DNA from: Eukaryota sp. TZLM1-RC
Taxonomy: Eukaryota; Metamonada: BaSk clade
Assembly (NCBI GenBank): GCA_040285825.1
Contig: JAUPSS010000004.1
Span: 6,765,658 to 6,829,657 of the forward strand
DNA: 64,000 nt
Direction of reading: 5' to 3'
The notes under the pieces were generated by a model that was given only the letters and a program-made list of their open reading frames with translations, was not told the origin of the DNA and did no database searches. A program made the position numbers and the translations under genes. This document shows positions 53,101-59,527 of this stretch, one piece after another. Within the stretch, counting starts at the first letter, position 1. Each line of letters begins with the position of its first letter.

Positions 53101-54419
53101 AAGATAAGATTCAATTAGTTGGATATCCAGTTGCTTCCTTACCATTAACCATTACTTATCCTCAGCTCAGTATCTCTACCCATGTTATTATTAATACAAC
53201 GATGTGTAAATCCCCTAAGACTTTGGTTGCAGGTGAATGTCATTGTCCACCAGGTTACGAACTTACCACTGGAGGGAACTGTACTCCATGTAGTATTCAT
53301 ACTTACAAAGAGAGTCATATGCTGAGCTGTCAAGTGTGTCCGCTTAATAGAGTTACATTGGAGCAAGCAACAACATCAAGACAACTATGTCTTTGTCCTA
53401 TGCATAATGTAGAGGTACAGGGAGAATGTCGATTGTGTCCAAAGCTGGCAAGTTGTTTTTATGGTGACATTTCCTTTGTTTATCATGGATTCGTTTATAA
53501 TAATTATACTGGAGTGATTACTGAATGTCCGCTTAGATACCGTTGTATTAATTCTACATGTCGCATGGGGTATACTGGAGATTGGTGCCAAGAATGTCAA
53601 GCTGGCTTTGCTTTAGTAGGATCTTTTTGTCTCTATAGATCTGTGGTTTTTTATGTACTTTCTTTTGTCGTCAATGTGCTGTTGTTTGGACTTGTTTATA
53701 TCATTTATCTCTACCACTCACAGCTTGCAGTTTATAATGACCATTTAATTGCTTCTTTTAAATCAAAACCTTGGTATGGAATCGAACAGTTCAGGCGACA
53801 ACATCACCGTTTACTTTCAGCTAATATGAAGCGCCCTTTTATTTGTCCCTTTTTGCTGTCACTTTTAGTTGGAATCTCTTCATTTGACTCAATGTTATTG
53901 GGATGGAGCTTCTCTTCTTCGTTAACCTTACTTCTTTTTCCTTTGAGTTCATCAGTTCCACTAATTTCTGTTCTTGTTCAATATTGTGTTTTTCAACTTG
54001 CTAGAGTGCTTGTAGACTCTGTGCGTTCATCTTCTAGGAGTCTATTGGAGGGTTTTTCTTCCCTTAAATCTGTTTTTCAGGGTCTATTTCTTCAACGTAG
54101 TGTTTTTGATGGTTTGTTTGCGATTCAAACTGCCTGCCTTTTGTCTACAAAACCTCCCTTAATTGAGATGTTTTTGATTCTGATTGTAGTTGGTGGTTTT
54201 CTTTCATTATCATGGAAAGGGTTTTCATTTGTTCAAGTTCTAGTATCTATAATTTGTATATTTGCTGAGATTTTTCTGAAATATTCATGGTACAATTTCA
54301 TTCGTTCGATTTCTATTTTGATCTTAATGTTGACTAGGTGCCATCGTTTCATGCTTTTAGCCTCTGCACTGACCGGACTTTTTATTATTCATCACTCTTT
54401 TACTTTTTTTACTTTTTAG
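38175..54419 (+). CDS. Giant predicted surface adhesin-like protein (5414 aa)
   Basis: A single uninterrupted frame of 5414 codons starts at the ATG at 38175. Residues 1-25 form a signal peptide (LSLLTLLFFSFFGVCTS core). Residues about 30-3800 are dominated by short beta-strand rungs rich in Asn, Ser, Leu and Phe, suggesting a right-handed beta-helix. Residues about 834-2534 are eight tandem 215-residue repeats with about five Cys each. At about 3820-3960 there are IPT/TIG-like domains (SNPGTRGGEVTITGENFG, then GILVLNGMNFG). At about 5010-5155 there is a Cys-rich ephrin-receptor/GCC2-like region (CHCPPGYE, CTPCS, CQVCP, CRLCP). From 5157 there are about six transmembrane helices to the C-terminus. 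The layout implies a large ectodomain anchored in the plasma membrane, perhaps for adhesion or particle sensing (inference). Confidence 0.85.
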   Translation: MFNDLRSPLSLLTLLFFSFFGVCTSTWQIDSDVELTDQRFEQIVDFSTIYCTLTIKDGGRLSVWEEIRVSSPSTVVLDGGEFVFFGSKISGNGWLDIRQHSNSIEFPFTILGSSAKVVDAYLRVRGASIKISSKVSFQDKCDYFERGILLLDDHTNSEIIIDKPNALTGSFDLVMEGGSLDFKSNSIGTSFNLDIRKGIVKNLLPSIPKGRSLKISNNVVVSQALSTSFVVNGKLEWDVSPSSEVSGISLSISDSGATADLVMRRSFNFNSVTLSAGYLKLDTVNTRSFASSTEIIVSGGNFNLLGDWNTVILKFTSSGSFRSSSNTNIGTLRLNELSSSLNLEDTIISNIDLGQLVINNEIELPWRLARIVRKIQITSIGYLSQENCGLSVRNMFPELELVIVSGGRFKTHCNTDIKQITSSGDIEIPSGTKVVFKSFTMNNGKLTGDGEVDFDNVELKNGEVSLNILGFLRTVSLNINEITMSSPFVTVRSSRTVTIAEGNLSLNQLTLANGNLILSSHTSLAPSFFIHSGAELTFSRGSSSRSLETLNLEGSLVVDQYLSCNDFFSSNGQLLVDDGRLVTKVLTLANSSPYSLLIKNGDVRVTSKIVHTGSFIVHGENGAIDFFNSDPLLLGLTASVLKSLHIKVSSSSSQVFSDGILLLDNVLFLSGTSEITNVNLDGSFFTVGSSSTMYFGSISSQFDLIVEGNLYTTGPNSIEFNLLDLRHNLLLGTDLVIDSLSWNCATIEQNVGAPKLEVNSLVIGSTGCGSSSTFYLDTVELTVLNEFIVEANFIFNCIDCFVKLSSLDIDFTSFSAIFNNFKLDADEFSVFENGIFNFNNFVLKDGHLELSKCKVESGKNVQIDDETVLEISNLQENSDLELINKGSLFCKGTFDSPLFSLTLQGTFSAESTIEIRDFIWNSGSVNGKVEVTSLFSSPNSGSRVLEENSLLVLNNVGEVNLVDFICNYGCKGLLNKGSSILEGDLKIGSDDNVHDNSLFANEGTFKVEGSLVQLPFGISNTGSITFSNSESINLQLPSPESTSFDCEGGIFNFNNFVLKDGHLELSKCKVESGKNVQIDDETILEINKLQENSDLELINKGSLFCKGTFDSPLSSLTLQGTFSAESTIEIQDFIWNSGSVNGKVEVTSLFSSPSSGSRVLEENSLLVLNNVGKVKLVDFICNYGCKGLLNKGNSILEGDLKIGSDDNVHDNSLFANEGTFKVEGSLVQLPFGISNTGSITFSNSESINLELPNPESTSFDCEGGIFNFNNFVLKDGHLELSKCKVESGKNVQIEDETILEISNLQENSDLELINKGSLFCKGTFDSPLSSLTLQGTFSAESTIEIQDFIWNSGSVNGEVEVTSLFSSPSSGSRVLEENSLLVLNNVGKVNLVDFICNYGCKGLLNKGNSILEGDLKIGSDDNVHDKSLFANEGTFKVEGSLVQLPFGISNTGSITFSNSESINLELPNPESTSFDCEGGIFNFNNFVLKDGHLELSKCKVESGKNVQIDDETILEINKLQENSDLELINKGSLFCKGTFDSPLSSLTLQGTFSAESTIEIQDFIWNSGSVNGEVEVTSLFSSPSSGSRVLEENSLLVLNNVGKVNLVDFICNYGCKGLLNKGNSILEGDLKIGSDDNVHDKSLFANEGTFRVEGSLVQLPFGISNTGSITFSNSESINLELPNPESTSFDCEGGIFNFNNFVLKDGHLELSKCKVESGKNVQIDDETILEISNLQENSDLELINKGSLFCKGTFDSPLSSLTLQGTFSAESTIEIQDFIWNSGSVNGEVEVTSLFSSPSSGSRVLEENSLLMLNNVGKVNLVDFICNYGCKGLLNKGNSILEGDLKIGSDDNVHDNSLFANEGIFKVEGSLVQLPFGISNTGSITFSNSESINLELPNPESTSFDCEGGIFNFNNFVLKDGHLELSKCKVESGKNVQIDDETILEISNLQENSDLELINKGSLFCKGTFDSPLSSLTLQGTFSAESTIEIQDFIWNSGSVNGEVEVTSLFSSPSSGSRVLEENSLLMLNNVGKVNLVDFICNYGCKGLLNKGNSILEGDLKIGSDDNVHDNSLFANEGIFKVEGSLVQLPFGISNTGSITFSNSESINLELPSTESTSFDCEGGIFNFNNFVLKDGHLELSKCKVESGKNVQIDDETILEISNLQENSDLELINKGSLFCKGTFDSPLSSLTLQGTFSAESTIEIQDFIWNSGSVNGKVEVTSLFSSPSSGSRVLEENSLLVLNNVGKVKLVDFICNYGCKGLLNKGNSILEGDLKIGSDDNVHDNSLFANEGTFKVEGSLVQLPFGISNTGSITFSNSESINLELPNPESTSFDCEGGIFNFNNFVLKDGHLELSKCKVESGKNVQIDDETVLEISNLQENSDLELINKGSLFCKGTFDSPLSSLTLQGTFSAESTIEIQDFIWNSGSVNGEVEVTSLFSSPSSGSRVLEENSLLVLNNVGKVNLVDFICNYGCKGLLNKGNSILEGDLKIGSDDNVHDKSLFANEGTFKVEGSLVQLPFGISNTGSITFSNSVRLKKPFENRGSVSIKSDFEGDDQFLNFNFLNLGENSSILCSLIFNSDKDSSIICHGCSIFSPVESHQGSMHLYGNALLAFTVLMQQSSLQSLNALIVFEKGITMETSQLHAADSVFLLNHQSFVVFNSEVNLNKCTFADDGVLDLQDCDIIFFEVETLSDLIISSAIDYLLSKLTCGFNMVKFLGQGSPSIDNLTTEDVIIEIEENDLLVHSFHNHGTVLKGSTLIIKTYFLSYNHLLLLDCSILEILCNSHIFHTIESNNPCAVIVNNGELVVNGSLITLHMVDTNDLFINNLITHFVSSRNSPLYLNWEVLTTRGSSLVVTEDVVFGKNLTVDGLLTSSNSKLSLNGEVVSFSVTSEFNLDNVDLVVNGKIFFDGLLVFSEVKISGSSSFYLLTNSFIDSLSIHSLNVFRYLEIELLEVGTLVIDADHEVDSNVHTENFTWMKGDLFSLSLYSINTENFFIKLLSSSVLNNLFINVTQFFSIYFSCEVDLTLSSIELHGRSFINNSIVLRSFDDSKLINTGGVYLDGNDLVLFQIHFYQSHSGGFYSYNSSIDFLQTFVLNGSVVITESYLTMVNGELSVNGIFLNSAWSVTGNVSVGDSVIDFRGSFVYNFGHLHFWDTFFYVNDTVTFSNALDADFFEFSGIIDVYGPQLISFLKGVFVFTEATYSINSIWFNNTEFFLFLDLYNSSLFMNVDKGEISSEIRFYESEIVVNSTDFVFTTDTILKGPGKLILLPQSTVNFNGFFQIDPHIEITLASLIFSKVSVVHLSSVYINGGLITFMGCTFGGNFSFIMNDGSLSFHSTDVFVHDLVALDNSLTNIDNPLLVGVGNLSVTRAAFFYSSSSNTDFTISKSSFTESLLHLSGDNVFFNFMSLEDSFLTCNNTISVTTLFLSNSSITGGKLHCTTCSVDKGISLVNSTFVSDNSLTISSMKTLFMLDHSIFVIDSKLVLSYMSSHFFSAKNSSVEFLDVVLFENVVFIFETACYFHQNVIISNAVLEFTNIVHVDSEMTLNTSTLLIENLMVVDGVLNGNSTDDLVLTSMAIIQVYGHFNLGECLNVVSGIFIFEYSSSFNFVNIELTNGEVEIYGSIRDELALDSVLVSTSNLLFQSFINSISIESFFIYSGTVTFNNISTLQVFDLEFQGGNLYFEYFENALFFEKLIVTGSFVFFNTGFPVITTYLLFQHGEIYGEDPLLVLSELNPKLSLIEGSCCPSHYCEFFITDHQLNQSNLIILGESSADVMDFDHSEANIQLITANNIYPYFEINILVEISTNQKFQLLSINVPVCPPIIHSVSNPGTRGGEVTITGENFGSAAAVVSLSPMEFSIVVSPVTHFTILFDIISYTGCHKLTIKVNHNGIADSELCFVPPELTFLEPKRLPFSGILVLNGMNFGLLPIDIQLVNATFSSFIEIQQHDRLVINFDYICSEQSFVVISVAAGGQSSNSLLLRFESPFLEVNPRIIPSQNAYFTITLPFSSFFSECLSYSLLHSGFSSNFTVIGRDSLLVNIPHIDDTSSLVQLEVLFINKSEIISSEISLYVTTITATEPEYICFVSAPCTIMLYSSDQSFKFSNLAFLADSFVEFLSYETNGHYVTVNFVSRNSGFISFCVEIFDGISLEFCPSGLPHIFELPQINQKLFHFFGTLTSISFELQLERAYLYPRSTWTKSLFFGDSVELENIEVLSSTLEVSLKVHRRGTYPLFSIHELGYSSSLGVSFEVDSFVGLPLQIPHNAMFTVNLVTNIQDLFLEKEGQSIPLLPGFQKLLFLEPFYFFIKNFANTQIVRPKVLQFSHNVLDYFGPDVTFRAEITFSSSLVVNDLNVIGHNVSVEDFEVLGSHLAFNIVTSALGSYSVQISNQIDGVGWFWNVSSVVVDPPNTSVKSPNILNLAIHDTLYIKQEPFFGETSVYLNETLSDFIANENGIFEIFVGNVVLPRSQKAPIVLGWFINGFNPFFIENLVLVNLTITSVSDGISVLIPRDIDLEITTVDSSWSLNCEVFGVLFVAQIVNHHSHVKISCLNVLSPVYDEFVDLFLVVEGISLAKTVVEVDAIFVELCYPQTELFPKITNQHIISTNTNQFSLITNEFRCCFGVCSEFYPTNSSLFFQFDTFYDVYIIIVVFNSDCEVSSVNAPFFVSFSDDLSGISNFDAFCSSIPNGFIYAVICRLDVISPNLVVTKSVSITPLQDLDITEVEFYGLADSTCISVLDVNQGVNSLENDLVIETFFQESEASTQSFTSKSSFLLFVSGKFNKISSQFLIDSVLVAPLCVNKYKAVQLVHLPGDFGKFSCMDANVTSTVLDPFDDVSLKCFCSDDFGFPISCKSLSINPYLMDAPQQLFFQQCSDLICEFSFIFNLPGFFTYSFNFHHHTALVSINFTQTYHASLLSTMSNADPCRLSYFSRRTCVKINLTVLLFEHLPHRNETSTIENTDLVFNAPYYSISISEDKIQLVGYPVASLPLTITYPQLSISTHVIINTTMCKSPKTLVAGECHCPPGYELTTGGNCTPCSIHTYKESHMLSCQVCPLNRVTLEQATTSRQLCLCPMHNVEVQGECRLCPKLASCFYGDISFVYHGFVYNNYTGVITECPLRYRCINSTCRMGYTGDWCQECQAGFALVGSFCLYRSVVFYVLSFVVNVLLFGLVYIIYLYHSQLAVYNDHLIASFKSKPWYGIEQFRRQHHRLLSANMKRPFICPFLLSLLVGISSFDSMLLGWSFSSSLTLLLFPLSSSVPLISVLVQYCVFQLARVLVDSVRSSSRSLLEGFSSLKSVFQGLFLQRSVFDGLFAIQTACLLSTKPPLIEMFLILIVVGGFLSLSWKGFSFVQVLVSIICIFAEIFLKYSWYNFIRSISILILMLTRCHRFMLLASALTGLFIIHHSFTFFTF
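40674..45775 (+). repeat. Eight tandem 645-bp coding repeats
   Basis: Units start at 40674, 41319, 41964, 42609, 43254, 43899, 44544 and 45189, spaced exactly 645 bp (215 codons). The eighth is cut short at about 45775. Units are nearly identical in DNA, with only scattered substitutions and no indels. Each begins GIFNFNNFVLKDGHLELSKC. The first unit is the most divergent and grades into non-repeat sequence. Near-identity at silent sites indicates recent amplification or ongoing gene conversion. Confidence 0.95.
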
Positions 54420-54457
54420 TGTTTGCTATATTTTTGTAAATATTGTACTATACTCAA

Positions 54458-54463
54458 AATAAA
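54458..54463 (+). terminator. Probable polyadenylation signal of the giant gene
   Basis: AATAAA lies 39 bp after the stop codon, and the giant gene has no other obvious signal nearby. Confidence 0.5.
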
Positions 54464-54599
54464 TGTGTTGTGATTACTTGTTATCAAGTAGCTAAGCTAA
54501 TGTGATATTGTTGCCTACATTCAAAGTTAACAAATACTGATATCAAGGTGTCAAATATCAGTGCATAACGGTGTGAAACGAATTCTGAATTCTTTTTAA

Positions 54600-56292
54600 A
54601 CATCAATTGTCAAATAAACTTGCCGAAGCTTGGCAACCACAAAGTTTGAGAACTCTATAAAAGTTGCTGAATTTGCAGCAAAGGCGAATAACTCGGTGTT
54701 TGTATCTTCGATTGTCTGGTTTATGTCTTCCTCTGCCACGGTATTTTGGGTCGCCCATCGTTTTTGTTTTTCATAAATTCTATTTTTCAGAGACCAAAAC
54801 ATTCGGGACATTCTCAACCATTTGTACTTCTTGTCTTGATTCATCACCCGACTATTTTTTTGCTGTTCGGCTTCATTTTGAGGAACCATGGCCAATTCTT
54901 GATCAGTCTTTTCACTCCCAAAATATAATAAATCAAGTTTTCCAGGGTCACATACAACTATTCGTTATTTTGAAAATTTTCAACATCAACATCATCATAA
55001 TATAAATCAGATATACTAGCCTTGTTGTCTGGTTTACATTTCTGGCCTTCCAAATTTCGACGAACGAATTCCACTGCATTATTGAAGCCATCTGTGTGGA
55101 TAATGTTGTTGAATTTATAGCTCTTCTGTTTGAACATTGGTTGATTTAAATCGAGAATATTAGACCAAGATTCAAATTGCTAAGGTGGTTTGAATTTCGT
55201 AATTTGGGCTAGTGTATTGGACATTTTTCAGCGTCTGTGTAGGTCATAAATCATCCATTAATGTTTGTTTGATAAATTCTCCATATTGATCTTGTATCAA
55301 TAGGAAAATATCTAGGGCTTACAGTGGTTGAAACGGGAGAAATATGATAAGGTTTTTTCTCTCTACTGGAAATATATTGAGCAATTGCAATTGCTGGTTT
55401 TAGAAATATTTGAGGATCTGTTTTAACAGCGTCTGCAAAAAAATGTATATCCACTGGAAATATATTATCAACAAAATTCTGGTCAGTGACCAAATTCTCA
55501 AATTTGACAGGTAAATGGCTCAATAAGCCTTCACAAATGTCTCTACGTTCATTATTTCTTATATCATGCTGTTCACATAAATCGAAAAATTCGTCAATCA
55601 GAAGGTCTGAATTATTTTCTGGATGATGAAACAAAGCACTCACGCAATTTCTATCATCAACTAAAAACAAGTTTTTGAATTGTAGAAGCCTAAATCTATA
55701 TAGTGAAATAATTGTAGATAATGGCGTTGAGTATCTACCCAGTTTGTGCATTTCTGCTAACACATTTTCCACATCTGGTTTTTCAAAATAAACATTAATA
55801 AAACGACTGATATGTTTTTCATGATCTAGTTTCAAATTATTCTCAAAATTGGTAAACATTACTGGGGCCATTTACTCAGGTGGTCTACTGAAGCCATCAG
55901 TTGGAAATCGTGGAAAAAACTCAGGCCTATATCTCAAATGGTCTACATAACTTATAGTTTTGTTCAACTTTTGTTGTTCACAGATAGTCGATAATCTATA
56001 ATCTCTTTCACCATAAACAAAATCCTTTGAAAATGCGCTTTTTGGTTTCACCATTGTTTGCCCATAATACTCAGCTGTAATATAACGAATTCTGGCCATT
56101 GATGATTCATATAATTGGGTAGATATTCGTGGTGGTATAAAATTACGTTCAAAACGAGATTGTAATTACAGCTTTAAGCAACAAGTGGTGTGAATACGTA
56201 ACTGTTGAAATTTTAAAGCAGTTTCTCTCAATTTGAGTATCACATTTGAATGTTTAACCATTAAGTTGACGGTTGCTCGAATGGTTTTATAA
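54600..56292 (-). pseudogene. Fanzor relic #3
   Basis: This third Fanzor reads leftwards. The N-terminal helices (KLRETALKFQQL, then FERNFIPPRIS) lie at 56290-56100. A large N-terminal domain follows at 56099-55251, ending HISPVSTTVSPRYFPIDTRS, the same pattern as in #1 and #2. Next is YKFNNIIHTDGFNNAVEFVRR (about 55070-55135), the TDG segment before RuvC-I. RuvC-I itself is VVCDPGKLDLLYFG (about 54930-54975), a textbook DPGK. A helical stretch then ends at about 54600. The GDWS motif, zinc ribbon and RuvC-III are missing. Lesions are an in-frame TAA at 55872, stops near 55190 and 55250, and a frame change just before RuvC-I. It is more distant from #1 and #2 than they are from each other. 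Confidence 0.7.
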
Positions 56293-56434
56293 TGATGCCG
56301 TTAGGCAGAAATACCAAAGAAGTAAAGAGAGAAAAGAGCGTTTATTAATAAAGAAACCCGTTCTTCAACGAGTGCCACGTCATCAGGAGAAATCCTGAGA
56401 TATCTACTAACCTTATTTATCAGCAACTATAACA
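56293..56434 (-). repeat. LTR of element LTR-3 (LTR-2 family)
   Basis: The 142-bp sequence begins TGATGCCGTTAGGCAG on plus and shares TTTATTAATAAA, an ACGAGT motif and CACGTCATCAG with the LTRs at 19203 and 19892. A purine tract (read GAAAATGGGAAGTAG on minus) abuts its right end, so it is the 3' LTR of a minus-strand element. The other LTR is not found. Confidence 0.75.
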
Positions 56435-56720
56435 CTACTTCCCATTTTCCTTTCAAAAGTTTCAAAAATAACTTAACACAAGGAAGAGAACGGATTTGAC
56501 AAATTCTGGGGTGGGTCGTTGCAAAGACGGAGATGACTCACTTCGTGTTTTACTTTAGAGGGACAGTCACGAGACAAATGACCCTTCTGCTAACACTTAA
56601 AGCAGATTCCTTCAATCAAATTGCGGGATTTATTAGATGATCAAGATTTCATTCCAGCTTGGTGCAGAAAGTCAGTAGTTTTATGAAAAATCTTTGGAAG
56701 TCTGTTCCAAAAGTTTATTC
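56435..56720 (-). pseudogene. Gag zinc-knuckle end of element LTR-3
   Basis: The minus-strand frame contains CFKC, a stop, then QKGHLSRDC: a retroviral-type CX2CX4HX4C zinc knuckle with a TAG inside. It continues to VKHEVSHLRLCNDPPQNLSNPFSSLC and a stop, just before the purine tract and LTR. An upstream TGA also breaks the frame. With Gag lying next to the 3' LTR and no pol between, the element is either Gag-only or internally deleted. Confidence 0.65.
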
Positions 56721-56804
56721 GAGAACAATCAAAGAGTTCATCTTCTGCAGTACTTACCAAGGTAGGAGATAGGTGGATATATCAATAAATAAATAAATGA
56801 TATC

Positions 56805-57305
56805 ATGATGATTGCGACTATTGATTCGACTGCGTTTTGTTCATTTATTACTGCAGATTTAGTTGAACAATGCCATATGTCAATCAATAGTGAAGATATT
56901 ATTCAGCTTTTACCTACAATTAATGTATCTACAAAATCGCTGGGGAGTGCAACAAGTATTCTGTCGTTCAACGTAGAAAGCATTGCGTAACAAGTACATT
57001 ACAGACATATTCTTCCCATAATCCCGTGTTCGAACAGATTTCTAATAGGGGCAGACAAGTTAAAAGCATTTTGGCTTCAGACGGATGATGGTATTTTTAT
57101 TAGATTAGACAAAAAACACCGAACTTTGTTAAAACCAGAATCAGAATTCGACTCAAAAATCACTCAACATTCGATTGGGAACTTAGATAACCAATCATCG
57201 AGTCTTTCTGATTTTGAGGTGCAATTAACAAGATCTGGATGTGAGATAAAACTAGGTGATATTAATTATAAATTAAAATTAACGAGTTTATTGAAATCTT
57301 TCTAA
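56805..57305 (+). pseudogene. Retropepsin-like relic of an LTR element
   Basis: The plus-strand frame has ATIDSTAFCSFITADLVEQ, matching the active-site region of retroelement aspartic proteases but with DST for the usual DSG. After an in-frame TAA at 56988 it has IIPCSNRFLIGADKLKAF, matching the closing ILGxDxL motif. A further 85 residues follow to a stop near 57305. It is on the opposite strand to LTR-3, so it belongs to another or an inverted element. Confidence 0.55.
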
Positions 57306-57339
57306 TATAATGTGTATTGTTATTAATATCAACAATATA

Positions 57340-57950
57340 AGGTACCCTAATTCGACATGGATTTGCCTACAAAATAAGTCAGACGTTTGTCCGAAAAGCC
57401 AAACAATTTCTGGTAATATAAGTTACGTTGTACAGAAAATATAGAGTTTATACGTCAGCTTGAACTATTTTTTATTGATGAATTATCATTTAAAGTACAA
57501 CACAACAAAAAAACCATGGGGATCAATTGAAGGCCAATAAATACATGTGGGGAGACCAAAAAAGATAGGGTAGCAGATGAGTGCTATAGTTGCAATCGAA
57601 ATGAATGGCTTGGTGATGTATCATGTCAAAAAAGAGCATTTTGAGCGACTGAGCTTTGTTGCTCTTCTAAGCAATTTCATTGAGTCAGAATTTAGCTGGA
57701 CTTACCCAGGGAATCGTTCAGTTTTAATTTTAGACGGTAGTATAATTCACATTGCTGAGCAGCTAGTGCAAGGTGTAAGGCAATTCAAATTGCAGAACAC
57801 CATTCTTCTGCACTATTGTTCAGCAATGAATCGTAACGAAACGTTTTTCTCCGTTTTCAAACGGAAAGTGAAAGAATATACAAATAGGAGGGATATCGTT
57901 TTCGGCATTAATGTCGTTCATTTCTGTCCTGACTAGCTCAAACATCATGA
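57340..57950 (+). pseudogene. DDE_3 (IS630/Tc1-mariner-like) transposase relic
   Basis: The first piece reads FIDELSFKVQ (near 57475, first catalytic Asp). After a frame change it continues SAIVAIEMNGLVMYHV, then SVLILDGSIIH (second Asp) and SAMNRNETFFSVFKRKVKEY, where the Glu of NRNETFF stands in for the NPIE motif. The usual LPPYSPD before it has decayed to LHYCSAM. The N-terminal DNA-binding part is not recognisable. Confidence 0.6.
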
Positions 57951-58344
57951 CTGTACATGTTACATAGCAACTACAATGACTCACCTTACTCCAGATTGGG
58001 TTCTCCACTTCTTGACGCATTAGAATAACTTATTTACATTCCCAAGTGTGACTTTGAAGGTGATTTTAAGAAAGGAAGTTATGTTGTGATAAAAATGTAC
58101 TTATCGTCAAGTTAATTGTAAGTATTATAGAAAGAAAGAAGGTGCAATAGTCTCATCCTAAGACTGATCATGCAATGAACGAGCTGAAACAGGTGTAAAG
58201 TTTCCGTCAAAGTCAGAGTTTAAATCAAGGAATGCCCGTACAGGTGTATGAAGAGTAGGGTTATGTAATGTGACTCTCAGCTTGAAGGAAAACGACACGG
58301 GATTGAATTTGTGGAGAAGTCTAAAATTATTCAATATGCGTTAG
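57951..58344. other. Gene-free stretch
   Basis: No coding sequence or repeat was recognised between the DDE_3 relic and the left end of the Mutator-like element. Confidence 0.35.
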
Positions 58345-58677
58345 AAGCATAGCTTTAGATTCCAAAATTTTCATTATTTCCAGAATTTTGAAAGGAACAG
58401 TGATTTTGAGAATTCCCTGGAAAAGGGATTTTCGATTTTCATCACAGAATTATTTCATATTTTCAAAATTCGTCATAAACATTCTTTTATCAACATTTAT
58501 CATAAAGAAAACTAAAGGTACACTCTATAGCTTTTTTTTATCTCGTAAATTTTTTTATTAAATTAGCTAAATACTACGACAATTCAGAGATTCTTCATCC
58601 AACTACTCCACTACTAGTAGTCAATACTCCAAAAAGACACTGAACAACCAGCACACAACCAAAAAGTACATGATTGA

Positions 58678-58740
58678 CATTACTAAGCGGCCGTCTGAGA
58701 TGCTCCAAGAGCGTTTTAAAGGCGACAGCAAGCTTTTCAT
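58678..58740. repeat. 63-bp direct repeat, copy 1
   Basis: It repeats at 58852-58914 with three mismatches and a 174-bp period, inside the left part of the MULE. Its GC content is higher than the surroundings. Confidence 0.8.
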
Positions 58741-58851
58741 CACACATACGATAGTTAGAACCAGCAACAACATCCAATAAGAAGAGTGAGAATTTGATCT
58801 CAAGAACAACTAACCAACCCTTCAGTAAACAGATCACAAACTTTCTACTTC

Positions 58852-58914
58852 CATTACTAAGCGGCCGTCTAAGAAGCTCCAAGAGCGGTTTAAAGGCGAC
58901 AGCAAGCTTTTCAT
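58852..58914. repeat. 63-bp direct repeat, copy 2
   Basis: This is the partner of 58678-58740, differing at three positions. Confidence 0.8.
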
Positions 58915-59017
58915 GAGAAGAAAAATGCGAACATCTGCTGATGGTCAAGTCAAATTGAACACTCTATAGCTGCTGACATTTTGCTTTGTTGTGACCTGTT
59001 TGCCCACAAACACTACA

Positions 59018-59527
59018 TCAGTATTGTCTTCGTGACTTTTCTGGAAAAGCGTGATCTGCCCAGTACTCGACAGGGAATTTTGATAAGTAGTCAGCAACTT
59101 TGGAACACTTATTCCGGCATTTCTCCATCTTACAAATAAACTCTTCTACTGTCTTGATTTTAGTCAATTGCCATAACCAATTGACTGCAAGAGCATCACC
59201 ATGCTTGAAAACGTTGTCAGCAAGATGATTGATACAAAATTCCTGGTGTATACCCTCAGCAAAAACACCTTCAATGGCATCCATTAGCCCGTTTTGTCTA
59301 TCTGACAATATAATGTAGACACCGTTGATATCGAAAGTTTGTTTGAACAACTCCATAAACCAATTACACGTACTGATAGATTCTGATCTAACTGCACCAA
59401 AGGCTAATGGGTACCCCTTAGCATCTATTCCGGTTGCCACAAGCATAGTACTTTTGTACTTTGTCTTGATGTGTGTACCATCAAAGAATATCATGCTTCT
59501 ACAAAATCGAAAGATCCCTTTATACAA
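59018..59527 (-). pseudogene. MULE transposase catalytic fragment
   Basis: The 169-codon frame fits the MULE transposase domain. IFFDGTHIKTKYKSTMLVAT carries the first catalytic Asp, YPLAFGAVRSES follows, and IILSDRQNGLMDAI carries the second Asp. FCINHLADNVFKHG has the conserved C..H. The N-terminal DNA-binding domain and the C-terminal SWIM zinc finger are absent, so the copy is partial. Full-length MULE transposases are several times longer. Confidence 0.75.

Noticed and set aside
38321-53600. Antisense and alternative-frame ORFs inside the giant gene
   Set aside because: All are short, lack motifs and are explained by the codon composition of the 16.2-kb frame.
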